From the NCBI GenBank assembly GCA_964451605.1, contig CAYVJA010000092.1:1-7353 (forward strand): a stretch of DNA of 7,353 bases, in the 5' to 3' direction. Both the position numbers and the translations under genes were made by a program. The DNA is from JAQVSH01 sp964451605. Lineage in GTDB: Bacteria; Bacteroidota; Bacteroidia; Bacteroidales; UBA4181. The notes under the pieces were generated by a model. That model saw only the letters and a list, made by a program, of their open reading frames with translations. It ran no database searches and was not told the DNA's origin. This document shows, one piece after another, positions 1 to 6,467 of the stretch (position 1 is its first letter; each line of letters begins with the position of its first letter).

Positions 1-176
1 GGCTTCGGGTGGGCCGGCTTGCTGCCGATATACTGGAGGGTCAGAAACCCTCTTCGATACCCGTCGACAATGTTGTGCCCGAGAAGCTTATTATGAACCG
101 GGCAGCGCTGCAGGCTGCCGGAGCCGACTGGCAACTTACCGGGGCACTGACAGAGAGGGCAGATTCACTGTTATAA
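1..176 (+). CDS. C-terminal end of a probable ABC transporter substrate-binding protein (5' truncated)
   Basis: Only the last 57 codons are visible, read in the frame starting at base 3 and ending at TAA 174-176. The segment contains GRLAADILEGQKPSSIPVD, followed by a stretch with KLIMNRAALQAAG. A helix of the type 'G..AA.IL.G.KPS.IPV' followed by '..N..A....G' is typical of the C-terminus of the ABC-type substrate-binding family that includes TrpX-like lipoproteins (COG2984/PF04392). Such proteins are usually exported and lipid-anchored and pass a small ligand to a membrane permease; the ligand cannot be guessed from this fragment. The signal peptide and binding lobes lie outside the window. 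The gene converges on lysC with about 29 bases between the two stop codons. The frame is well supported because it stays open to a stop just before the convergent gene. The family call rests on a short motif recognised from memory and is moderate. Confidence 0.55.
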   Translation, partial: LRVGRLAADILEGQKPSSIPVDNVVPEKLIMNRAALQAAGADWQLTGALTERADSLL

Positions 177-177
177 T

Positions 178-223
178 CTCTGTTCCTAAACTGGCGCAGG
201 CCGGATTACGAGTTGTAACAGAG
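178..223. repeat. Weak inverted repeat at the convergent gene junction, possible transcript 3' end
   Basis: CTCTGTT at 178-184 is the exact reverse complement of AACAGAG at 217-223. Inside it, AACT at 189-192 can pair with AGTT at 211-214, giving a bulged stem that starts just after the stop of the upstream gene and reaches into the last codons of lysC. The position between two convergent stop codons suits a shared 3' end. However, there is no U-tract on either side and the loop is long, so this is not a standard intrinsic terminator. It may be chance. Confidence 0.25.
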
Positions 224-1591
224 CGCGTCGTTCAGGGCAACAATGGCATCACTGTAGTTGTCGCGGTCGATAATGAACTGCATGTTGATCTGTCGGAGCG
301 ATTGACTGATAGCCAGAACGTTGATCCCTTTTTTTGCCAGAGCTGTCGATGCTGTCGACAACATACCCGGTTTGGCAATATTGGTGCCCATGGCGCATAC
401 CATAGCCACCGGCCGTGCTGTCACCTCCTCATAATGGTCGTCGAGCTCTTCGATCAATGCCGATACCCGCTTATTGTCCCACACAATGGTGGTGATACAG
501 TTGGCATTGGTCGATTTCATAATGTAGCTTACTTCATGCTTGGCAAAGGTTTGCATGATGCCCATATCGAAACCCACCTCACCCACCATGAGCGGATCGT
601 GAATCTCGATGGCCACCACCTTATCGGTACCCGAAACCACCTCTACCCGTGATTCACGGCTCACATAATCTTTACTGATCAGTGTTCCGCTGTGTTCGGG
701 CTCGAAAGTGTTTTTGATGCGGATGTTGATCCCGGCAATCTCGAGCGGTTTTGAGGCCTTCGGATGGATGGCCTCCATGCCGATGTCGGCAAGCTGATCG
801 GCAATAATAAAGCTGGTTTGCCCCACGGGAACCGACTTTTCTATTCCTACAATTTTCGGGTCGGCGCTTGAGAGGTGAAACTCCTTATGGATTACCGCCT
901 CCTGGGCTTTTACCTCAACGGCGACTTTGCTGAAAGTCACCTCCGAGTATCCCCGGTCGAAGGCACGCATAATCCCTTCTACCCCTTTGGTATAGCCGGT
1001 TGCAATGCAGAGCGTCTTTGAGAAATCGATGTTGCGGAAGGCCTTGCGAATGCGCTGATCGATGGTAAGCGATTCGGAATCGTTAAATCCGCAAAGATCT
1101 ATGAAAGTGGCATGAATGCCGTTGTTGGTAAGGATATTCACCGAGTTCCAGGCAGAGTGCGCTTCTCCCAGCGAGGCCAGAATCTCGCGCGATGCCAGAT
1201 AGATGTCGGCTTTGCTTACATAACCCGAAGCAATCACGTTATACATGCTCTCCAGATAGTTCTTGGCTTGTTCAATTCGTTGACGCAGAAAAGCTTCTGC
1301 AGCAACCAGATCAAGTCCGACAGATGCGAAAGTCTGGTTAATGGCTAACAACTTTTCGCACAGCTCGTTTAAAGCCACCTTATAATCTTCGTTATTCAGA
1401 AAACGGACATAGATCCCCGGTTCTCCGCTCTTTTTGTGTTCGAGCAGCCAGTTGGTCACGTTGTTATAGGCCGAAACCACAAAAATTCTATTGTAAAGCG
1501 CATCGGGTTTGCGATTCCCGATAATGATGTTTTGTAAAACATCATGAAACTGCGACATGGAAGTTCCGCCAATTTTCTCTACTGTAAGCAT
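206..1591 (-). CDS. lysC: Aspartate kinase, monofunctional, Ask_Ect-like class
   Basis: 461 aa. It phosphorylates L-aspartate with ATP to aspartyl-4-phosphate, the committed cytoplasmic step to lysine/diaminopimelate, threonine and methionine. The amino-acid-kinase domain covers about residues 1-310. KIGGTS at 6-11 is the N-terminal ATP/phosphate loop (KFGGTS in common forms), VVSAYNNVTN at 38-47 matches the usual VVSA..GVTN, and FDRGYSEVTFS at 211-221 replaces the usual GRGGSD(T/Y)(S/T)A. HKEFHLSSADPKIVG at 235-249 and MEAIHPKASKP at 272-282 match the regulatory-hinge side of the fold. Two ACT-type repeats follow (about 320-385 and 394-458), so feedback control is expected but the effector is not visible. 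The first ATG is required because KIGGTS lies only five residues in. A purine-rich AGAAGAGATAG precedes it. From memory, KIGGTSM, DRGYSE and HKEFHLSSADP are hallmarks of the aspartokinase class described in ectoine clusters, but no ect gene is visible here. It is the last gene of the minus-strand run, 92 bases after recG. Confidence 0.9.
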   Translation of the reverse strand: MLTVEKIGGTSMSQFHDVLQNIIIGNRKPDALYNRIFVVSAYNNVTNWLLEHKKSGEPGIYVRFLNNEDYKVALNELCEKLLAINQTFASVGLDLVAAEAFLRQRIEQAKNYLESMYNVIASGYVSKADIYLASREILASLGEAHSAWNSVNILTNNGIHATFIDLCGFNDSESLTIDQRIRKAFRNIDFSKTLCIATGYTKGVEGIMRAFDRGYSEVTFSKVAVEVKAQEAVIHKEFHLSSADPKIVGIEKSVPVGQTSFIIADQLADIGMEAIHPKASKPLEIAGINIRIKNTFEPEHSGTLISKDYVSRESRVEVVSGTDKVVAIEIHDPLMVGEVGFDMGIMQTFAKHEVSYIMKSTNANCITTIVWDNKRVSALIEELDDHYEEVTARPVAMVCAMGTNIAKPGMLSTASTALAKKGINVLAISQSLRQINMQFIIDRDNYSDAIVALNDALCYNS

Positions 1592-1683
1592 CTATCTCTT
1601 CTGTTTGTGTGAATCTGCGATTGCGGTGCAAAAAAATCATTTTTTTTCGGAATCCCATCCCTTTTGGCGGTATAAAATGCAAA
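1592..1683 (-). other. recG-lysC intergenic region
   Basis: These 92 bases separate the recG stop from the lysC start. I see no exact TAnnTTTG -7 element on the minus strand; the nearest is TAATTTG, one base short and overlapping the recG stop. The interval is too short for a complete lysine riboswitch. The only conspicuous structure is the A7-TCA-T8 palindrome inside it. Whether lysC has its own promoter here is undecided. Confidence 0.5.
1630..1647. repeat. A7-TCA-T8 perfect short palindrome
   Basis: Seven A (1630-1636), TCA (1637-1639), then eight T (1640-1647). As RNA it could form an all-A/U hairpin of seven pairs with a three-base loop, ending in a short U-run in either direction. It sits between recG and lysC, about 40 bases before the lysC start. 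The stem contains no G:C pairs, so terminator activity would be weak. It may instead be an AT-rich promoter-proximal tract. Confidence 0.35.
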
Positions 1684-3789
1684 TTATCCAATCATTCGCC
1701 AGTTTACGGAGGTTCGTTTGTTTTCCAACAATTGGGTAAGCAGGCAACTGTTTTCCGGTTTTCTAAGCCCGGGGTCGTCAGCCAGAAGCTCCTCAGCAAT
1801 AGTACGGGCATATTGCAGAATCGACTGATCTTTGGCCAGGTTGGCCAGGTTCAGCTCCATGGCCAGTCCGCTCTGCCGGGTTCCTTCAATATCGCCGGGT
1901 CCTCTCAATGCCATATCAACCTCTGCAATTTCGAACCCGTTACTGCTGTTTACCATGGTCTCAATCCGTTTGCGTGCATCGGACGAAAGTTGATTGGGAG
2001 TCATCAGGATGCAGAACGATTGATCCGATCCCCGCCCAACGCGACCCCGCAACTGATGCAGTTGCGAAAGCCCGAACCGCTCGGCGTTTTCAATCACCAT
2101 CACAGTGGCATTGGGTACATCCACGCCCACTTCAATCACCGTAGTGGCCAGCATAATCTGGGTTTCGCGCGAGATGAACCGGCCCATCTCCCACGCCTTC
2201 TCTTCGGGTTTAAGCCGGCCGTGAACCACCCCCATTTTGTATTTGGGCGGGGGAAAAGACTCGAGCATGGTGTTAAAGCCGAGATAGAGATCTTTGTAGT
2301 CCATCTTTTCCGACTCTTCAATCAGGGGGAAGACTACATAAACCTGATGTCCGCGGGCTATCTCTTCGCGCAGAATACCGTGCATCCTGAGCCGGGCACT
2401 GTCGAACATATGGGTAGTCTGAATGGGTTTACGGCCTGCAGGAAGCTGGTCGATAACCGATACATCCAGATCGCCATATACCGTCATGGCCAGCGTGCGC
2501 GGAATGGGGGTGGCGGTCATGACCAGTACATGCGGCGGAATCTCCTCCTTGTAGTGCAGTCTGGCCCTTTGAGCCACGCCAAAACGGTGTTGTTCGTCAA
2601 TTACCGCGAGGCCGAGCCGGTGAAATTGCACGGCATCTTCCAGTAAGGCATGGGTGCCCGTCAGGATGTGCAATTTGCCTTCGCGCAGCGCACTATGAAT
2701 TTCGTCCCTGGCCTTTTTGGGAGTAGAACCGGTAAGCAGTGCCACCTTAACCTCTGTTCCCTTAAGAAAAGCCTGCAGAGTTTGAAAATGCTGCATGGCC
2801 AGTATCTCGGTGGGAGCCATCAGGCACGACTGATACCCGTTATCGGCGGCAATCAGCATACACATCAGCGCCACCAGCGTTTTGCCGCTTCCCACATCTC
2901 CCTGCAGCAAGCGGTTCATCTGTTTTCCGGTGGCAGTATCTTTGCGGATCTCCTTAATCACCCGTTTCTGTGCGTCGGTGAGGTTAAAGGGAAGACAATT
3001 CGAAAAGAAGTGGTGGAAATGTTTGCCTACCGTCGGGAAAACAGGCCCCGCCACCGTCTCTTTTCTGCGCTGTTTCCGGTGCAGAATGTCGAGTTGCATA
3101 AAGAGACACTCTTCCAGTTTAATCCGATACTCTGCCTGTTTCAGTGTATCGGCCGACTGCGGAAAGTGAAGGTTGAAGAGCGCTTCGTGGCGGGAGAGCA
3201 GACGAAATCGGCTGATAAGCCGTTCGGGCAGGGTTTCTGCAATTTTTGCCGGCATCTCCTGCCATAGCGAACTCTGCAAACGGCTCAACGCCCGCGTGGT
3301 GAGAAAATGGGTCTTCATCTTCTCGGTGGTCGCCGAAACATCATAAAAAAAAGCTCTTATGCCGATTTCCGATTTGGCGGTCTCCTCTATTTCGGGGTGG
3401 ACAAAATGCAGCTCTCCGTTAAATACCGAAGGCTTCCCGAACAGGGTGTAGTCGACGCCCGCTCTGAACCGTTTAACCCAATAGGCAATCCCCTTAAAGA
3501 AGAGAACTTTTACAGATCCGGTGGGGTCGGAGAAGGTGAGTATCAGGCGCTCTTTTCTCCCATCGCCCGCTTTTTGCATAGCGGTAACATGCCCCCTTAC
3601 CTGTACCCAGGGGCTCGATTCGGTAAGCTCGTTCAACTGGAAGAATCGTGAGCGGTCGATATACCGGAAGGGATAGTAATGGAGCAGCTCGCCGAAGGTG
3701 CCAATCTGCAATTCGTTTCGCAACAACTGTGCCCTTTTGGGGCCCACACCTGCCAGAAACTGGATATCCTGCTCCAAATAGTGCTGCAT
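1684..3789 (-). CDS. recG: ATP-dependent DNA helicase RecG
   Basis: 701 aa from the ATG at 3787-3789, the usual RecG length. It is a monomeric double-strand translocase that regresses stalled replication forks and processes Holliday junctions, R-loops and D-loops. Residues 1-150 form the wedge/OB region (VQVRGHV near 62). The SF2 motor follows: Walker A GDVGSGKT 297-304, APTEILAMQH 325-334, TGTHALLED 377-385, Walker B DEQH 398-401 and motif III TATPIPR 425-431. Then come VVHGRL near 521, TTVIEVGVDVPNA near 549 and motif VI QLRGRVGRG 579-587. RGPGDIEGTRQSG near 629 belongs to the conserved RecG C-terminal TRG region. No motif is missing. A GTG two codons upstream (3793-3795) is an alternative start, with GGGAG five bases before it (11 before the ATG). 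I prefer the ATG because it sits at the family's usual distance from the DIQFLAGVGPKRA segment. It lies 50 bases downstream of rfbB with no clear terminator between them. Confidence 0.96.
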   Translation of the reverse strand: MQHYLEQDIQFLAGVGPKRAQLLRNELQIGTFGELLHYYPFRYIDRSRFFQLNELTESSPWVQVRGHVTAMQKAGDGRKERLILTFSDPTGSVKVLFFKGIAYWVKRFRAGVDYTLFGKPSVFNGELHFVHPEIEETAKSEIGIRAFFYDVSATTEKMKTHFLTTRALSRLQSSLWQEMPAKIAETLPERLISRFRLLSRHEALFNLHFPQSADTLKQAEYRIKLEECLFMQLDILHRKQRRKETVAGPVFPTVGKHFHHFFSNCLPFNLTDAQKRVIKEIRKDTATGKQMNRLLQGDVGSGKTLVALMCMLIAADNGYQSCLMAPTEILAMQHFQTLQAFLKGTEVKVALLTGSTPKKARDEIHSALREGKLHILTGTHALLEDAVQFHRLGLAVIDEQHRFGVAQRARLHYKEEIPPHVLVMTATPIPRTLAMTVYGDLDVSVIDQLPAGRKPIQTTHMFDSARLRMHGILREEIARGHQVYVVFPLIEESEKMDYKDLYLGFNTMLESFPPPKYKMGVVHGRLKPEEKAWEMGRFISRETQIMLATTVIEVGVDVPNATVMVIENAERFGLSQLHQLRGRVGRGSDQSFCILMTPNQLSSDARKRIETMVNSSNGFEIAEVDMALRGPGDIEGTRQSGLAMELNLANLAKDQSILQYARTIAEELLADDPGLRKPENSCLLTQLLENKRTSVNWRMIG

Positions 3790-3839
3790 AACCACTGTTT
3801 CTCCCGATTAACGTGTAATCCAGGCCAAAATACATTTGT

Positions 3840-4877
3840 TTAGCCTTTCCGGTATTCGCCCGATGCAATTCGTTCGAGCCATTCCCGGTTATTGAGATAC
3901 CATTGAATGGTCTTCTCAAGCCCCTCTTCGAACCGTAGCGACGGTTCCCACCCCAATTCGTGTTTCAGTTTAGTGGAGTCGATGGCATAGCGCAGATCGT
4001 GCCCGGCCCGGTCTGTTACATAGCTGATGAGGCTGAGAGAGGTTCCCTCCGGACGTTGCAGGAGGCGGTCGGTAATCCGAATCATCAGATGGATCAGATC
4101 GATATTCTTCCATTCGTTAAAGCCCCCGATGTTGTAGGTGTCGCCCGTCTTTCCCTTGTGAAAAATCAGATCTATGGCCCGGGCATGGTCCTCTACATAG
4201 AGCCAGTCGCGCACGTTCTCACCTTTTCCATAAACCGGAAGGGGCTTGTTGTTGCATATATTGTTAATAAACAACGGGATAAGCTTCTCGGGAAACTGGT
4301 TGGGGCCATAGTTGTTCGAGCAGTTCGAAATCACCACCGGGAGGCCGTATGTATTGTGGAACGCTCTGACAAAGTGGTCGGACGAAGCCTTTGACGCGGA
4401 GTAGGGCGATTTGGGGTCGTAGGGGGTCGACTCCAGGAAATAGCCTCCGTGATCGAGCGAACCATACACTTCGTCGGTAGAGACGTGATAAAAGCGGCGG
4501 TTTGCGAAGTTGCCGTTCCACGCCAGACGGGCTGCCTGAAGCAGAGAGAGGGTACCCATCACATTGGTTCGGGCAAAGCCGAAGGGATCGACAATAGATC
4601 GGTCGACATGACTTTCGGCAGCCAGATGGATAACTCCGTCTATCCGATGGGTTTCGAACAAGGTTTGTATAGCCTCGAAATTGCAGATATCCTCTTTGAC
4701 AAAGAGATAGTTGGGCGCCTTCTCCAGATCGCGCAGATTGTCGGGATTTCCGGCATAGGTGAGCAGATCGAGGTTGATGATTTGGTAATCCGGATATTGG
4801 TTAACCATCCTACGCACCAGGTGCGAACCGATAAAGCCGGCACCGCCGGTGATCAGAATAGAGCGAGTTGTTGTCAT
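3840..4877 (-). CDS. rfbB: dTDP-glucose 4,6-dehydratase
   Basis: 345 aa. It converts dTDP-D-glucose to dTDP-4-keto-6-deoxy-D-glucose using tightly bound NAD, the second step of dTDP-L-rhamnose synthesis, in the cytoplasm. It is an extended short-chain dehydrogenase/reductase. The Rossmann glycine motif GGAGFIG is at 11-17 and HLAAESHVDRS at 84-94. STDEVYG at 133-139 carries the Thr-Asp-Glu dehydratase residues. YSASK at 159-163 supplies the catalytic Tyr and Lys. SNNYGPNQFPEKLIP at 187-201 and RDWLYVEDH at 223-231 are RmlB signatures, and TDRAGHDLRYAID (288-300) closes the sugar-nucleotide site. The ATG at 4875-4877 is chosen because it overlaps the rfbC stop as ATGA, which suggests coupled translation. 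A GTG two codons earlier is less likely. The length is typical and all key residues are present. Confidence 0.97.
   Translation of the reverse strand: MTTTRSILITGGAGFIGSHLVRRMVNQYPDYQIINLDLLTYAGNPDNLRDLEKAPNYLFVKEDICNFEAIQTLFETHRIDGVIHLAAESHVDRSIVDPFGFARTNVMGTLSLLQAARLAWNGNFANRRFYHVSTDEVYGSLDHGGYFLESTPYDPKSPYSASKASSDHFVRAFHNTYGLPVVISNCSNNYGPNQFPEKLIPLFINNICNNKPLPVYGKGENVRDWLYVEDHARAIDLIFHKGKTGDTYNIGGFNEWKNIDLIHLMIRITDRLLQRPEGTSLSLISYVTDRAGHDLRYAIDSTKLKHELGWEPSLRFEEGLEKTIQWYLNNREWLERIASGEYRKG
4874..4877 (-). promoter_or_regulatory. ATGA stop/start overlap coupling rfbC to rfbB
   Basis: On the minus strand the four bases read ATGA: the rfbB start ATG (4877-4875) and the rfbC stop TGA (4876-4874) share two bases. 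Such overlaps commonly allow a terminating ribosome to re-initiate and fix the ratio of the two products. The overlap also shows that nothing has been inserted between the two genes. Confidence 0.8.
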
Positions 4878-5452
4878 TGCCACAGATTTTGTTTAGAAAA
4901 GGAGGAGAGCGGGGGCAGCCGTTTGTCTTTCTCCGACAGAAGCAGGTTGACGGAGTCGATACCCCACCGTTCCGGATTCCAGCATACCTTCACATCCGGG
5001 TCGTTCCAGGCAATACCTCCGTCGGAACTGCTGTCGTAATAGTCGGTGCACTTGTAAAGAAACTCCGTATTGTCTTCGAGGGTCAGAAAGCCGTGGGCAA
5101 AACGGGGCGGCACGAAAAGTTGCAGATGGTTCCGGCTCGACAATTCAAGGCCGAACCACTCCCCGAAAGTGGGACTTTCGGGGCGAAGGTCGACGGCCAC
5201 ATCGAAAACACTTCCGGCAATAACCCGGATCAATTTTCCCTGTGGGCGGGCTCTCTGGAAATGAAGCCCCCGCAATACTCCCCGGTGGCTTTTCGAATGG
5301 TTGTCCTGCACAAAGGTTTCGGTAATACCCAATTCTTCAAAATCGCGTACAGAGTAACTCTCCATAAAAAAGCCTCTGCTGTCGCCCAGCAGAGTCGGCT
5401 CTATAACCACTAACCCTTTGATTGGGCTCGGTTTGCAAAGGAATCTTCCCAT
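4874..5452 (-). CDS. rfbC: dTDP-4-dehydrorhamnose 3,5-epimerase
   Basis: 192 aa. It epimerises C3 and C5 of dTDP-4-keto-6-deoxy-D-glucose to give dTDP-4-keto-L-rhamnose; it is a cytoplasmic, cofactor-free cupin enzyme. GDSRGFFMESY (23-33) is the N-terminal substrate-contact segment. GVLRGLHFQ at 58-66 contains the catalytic base His64, and QGKLIRVIAGSVFDVAVDLR (71-90) carries the conserved Lys and Asp residues. PPRFAHGFLTLED (115-127), then Tyr133 and CTDYYD at 135-140, complete the active-site cupin wall. The frame stays open upstream to 5620, but that extension lies inside the end of rfbA and has no family similarity. The ATG at 5450-5452 (MGRFLCKPSPIKGL) gives the normal family length. It follows rfbA by 43 bases and overlaps rfbB by four. 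Confidence 0.95.
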   Translation of the reverse strand: MGRFLCKPSPIKGLVVIEPTLLGDSRGFFMESYSVRDFEELGITETFVQDNHSKSHRGVLRGLHFQRARPQGKLIRVIAGSVFDVAVDLRPESPTFGEWFGLELSSRNHLQLFVPPRFAHGFLTLEDNTEFLYKCTDYYDSSSDGGIAWNDPDVKVCWNPERWGIDSVNLLLSEKDKRLPPLSSFSKQNLWQ

Positions 5453-5495
5453 AATAGACAAATGAACGCAAAGTGACCGAGTTTCGCCCGGCAGT

Positions 5496-6371
5496 TTAGG
5501 ATTGCAGCAACTGCATAAGATAACGGCCGTATTGGTTTTTAAGCATAGGATGAGCAATTTCCCGGAGTTTCCCGGCCGAAATCCACCCCATGTTGTAGGC
5601 AATCTCCTCCAGGCAGGCAATCTTCAGCCCCTGACGTTTTTCGATCACCTCCACAAAGGCCGAAGCCTCCGATAACGACTCGTGCGTTCCGGTATCGAGC
5701 CAGGCAAAACCCCTTCCCAACAGCTGAACCTTGAGCTCGTTGTCTTCCATAAACTTTTGATTTACCGAAGTTATTTCCAGTTCTCCCCGGTTTGAAGGTT
5801 TTACGTTTCGAGCCACCTCTACCACTTTATTGGGGTAGAAGTAGAGGCCCACTACCGCATAATTCGATTTGGGTTCGGCCGGTTTTTCTTCAATGCTCAC
5901 CACATTGCCATCAGCATCGAAAGCAGCAACGCCGTATCGTTCGGGATCGGATACCCAATAACCGAAAACGGTGGCTTTTGCCTGGCTCTCTGCCCGTTGC
6001 AGGGCTTCTCGCAACAGAACCGAAAAGTTCATGCCATAGAAGATATTATCGCCAAGAACCAGTGCCACCGAATCGTTCCCGATGAAATCGGCCCCAATAA
6101 GGAAAGCTTGAGCCAAACCATCGGGTGAGGGCTGTTCGGCATACGAAAACTTCACACCATAATCGGATCCGTCGCCCAACAAACGCTGAAAACCGGGAAG
6201 ATCGAGCGGTGTTGAGATGATGAGAATTTCGCGAATACCGGCCAACATAAGAACCGAGATAGGATAGTATATCATCGGCTTATCGTAGATGGGCAAAATC
6301 TGTTTGGAAACCCCTTTTGTAATGGGATAGAGGCGAGTGCCGCTTCCCCCTGCCAGAACTATTCCTTTCAT
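5496..6371 (-). CDS. rfbA: Glucose-1-phosphate thymidylyltransferase
   Basis: 291 aa, the normal length for RmlA. It joins glucose-1-phosphate and dTTP to give dTDP-glucose and pyrophosphate, the first and usually feedback-regulated step of dTDP-L-rhamnose synthesis. The nucleotidyltransferase motif LAGGSGTRLYP is at 6-16 with the downstream lysine in SKQILP (22-27). EQPSPDGLAQAF (79-90) binds the base and sugar. GDNIFYG at 107-113 contains the metal-binding Asp. EEKP (161-164), GLYFYP (175-180), GELEIT (196-201) and WLDTGTHESL (224-233) are the sugar-phosphate and C-terminal metal-site motifs. The start is ATG 6369-6371, placing LAGGSG at the expected distance from the N-terminus; no Shine-Dalgarno is evident. 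It is the first gene of the minus-strand run and has a -7 promoter element 25 bases upstream. Confidence 0.97.
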   Translation of the reverse strand: MKGIVLAGGSGTRLYPITKGVSKQILPIYDKPMIYYPISVLMLAGIREILIISTPLDLPGFQRLLGDGSDYGVKFSYAEQPSPDGLAQAFLIGADFIGNDSVALVLGDNIFYGMNFSVLLREALQRAESQAKATVFGYWVSDPERYGVAAFDADGNVVSIEEKPAEPKSNYAVVGLYFYPNKVVEVARNVKPSNRGELEITSVNQKFMEDNELKVQLLGRGFAWLDTGTHESLSEASAFVEVIEKRQGLKIACLEEIAYNMGWISAGKLREIAHPMLKNQYGRYLMQLLQS

Positions 6372-6396
6372 GGTGTGCTGGTATTTTGGTCTTCCA

Positions 6397-6404
6397 CAAA
6401 TGTA
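6397..6404 (-). promoter_or_regulatory. Bacteroidota-type -7 promoter element for the rfb genes
   Basis: On the minus strand these bases read TACATTTG, an exact fit to the Bacteroidota primary-sigma -7 consensus TAnnTTTG. It lies 25 bases before the rfbA ATG, implying a leader of roughly 20 bases. I could not find a TTTG or TTG -33 box at the normal spacing, where the sequence is instead A/T-rich, so only half of the promoter is supported by sequence. Confidence 0.5.
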
Positions 6405-6467
6405 GCGATATTTCGTATTTTTTAGCTACTTTGTACCCAACTTCGTATGTCGGAAAAATTCTTTGCC

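Noticed and set aside
1592..1683. Possible lysine riboswitch before lysC
   Set aside because: The interval is only 92 bases, too short for a complete lysine riboswitch, and no conserved core was recognised.
1609..2646. Long plus-strand open frame (345 codons) opposite recG
   Set aside because: It lies almost entirely antisense to the strongly conserved RecG helicase motor. Its translation has no recognisable motif and is rich in His, Gln and Arg, typical of an antisense shadow frame.
2650..3267. Plus-strand open frame of 205 codons opposite recG
   Set aside because: Antisense to conserved RecG sequence including the Walker A region; no recognisable domain. RecG explains the conservation.
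3831..3838. Exact plus-strand TACATTTG box between recG and rfbB
   Set aside because: It fits the -7 consensus but points into the antisense strand of rfbB, with no gene downstream on the plus strand. An antisense transcript cannot be excluded, but nothing supports one.
4449..5039. Plus-strand open frame of 196 codons across the rfbB/rfbC junction
   Set aside because: It crosses two well-supported genes on the other strand and has no family resemblance.
5453..5620. Upstream extension of the rfbC reading frame
   Set aside because: It overlaps the coding end of rfbA in another frame, and the translated extension has no RmlC similarity. The ATG at 5450-5452 gives the standard protein length.
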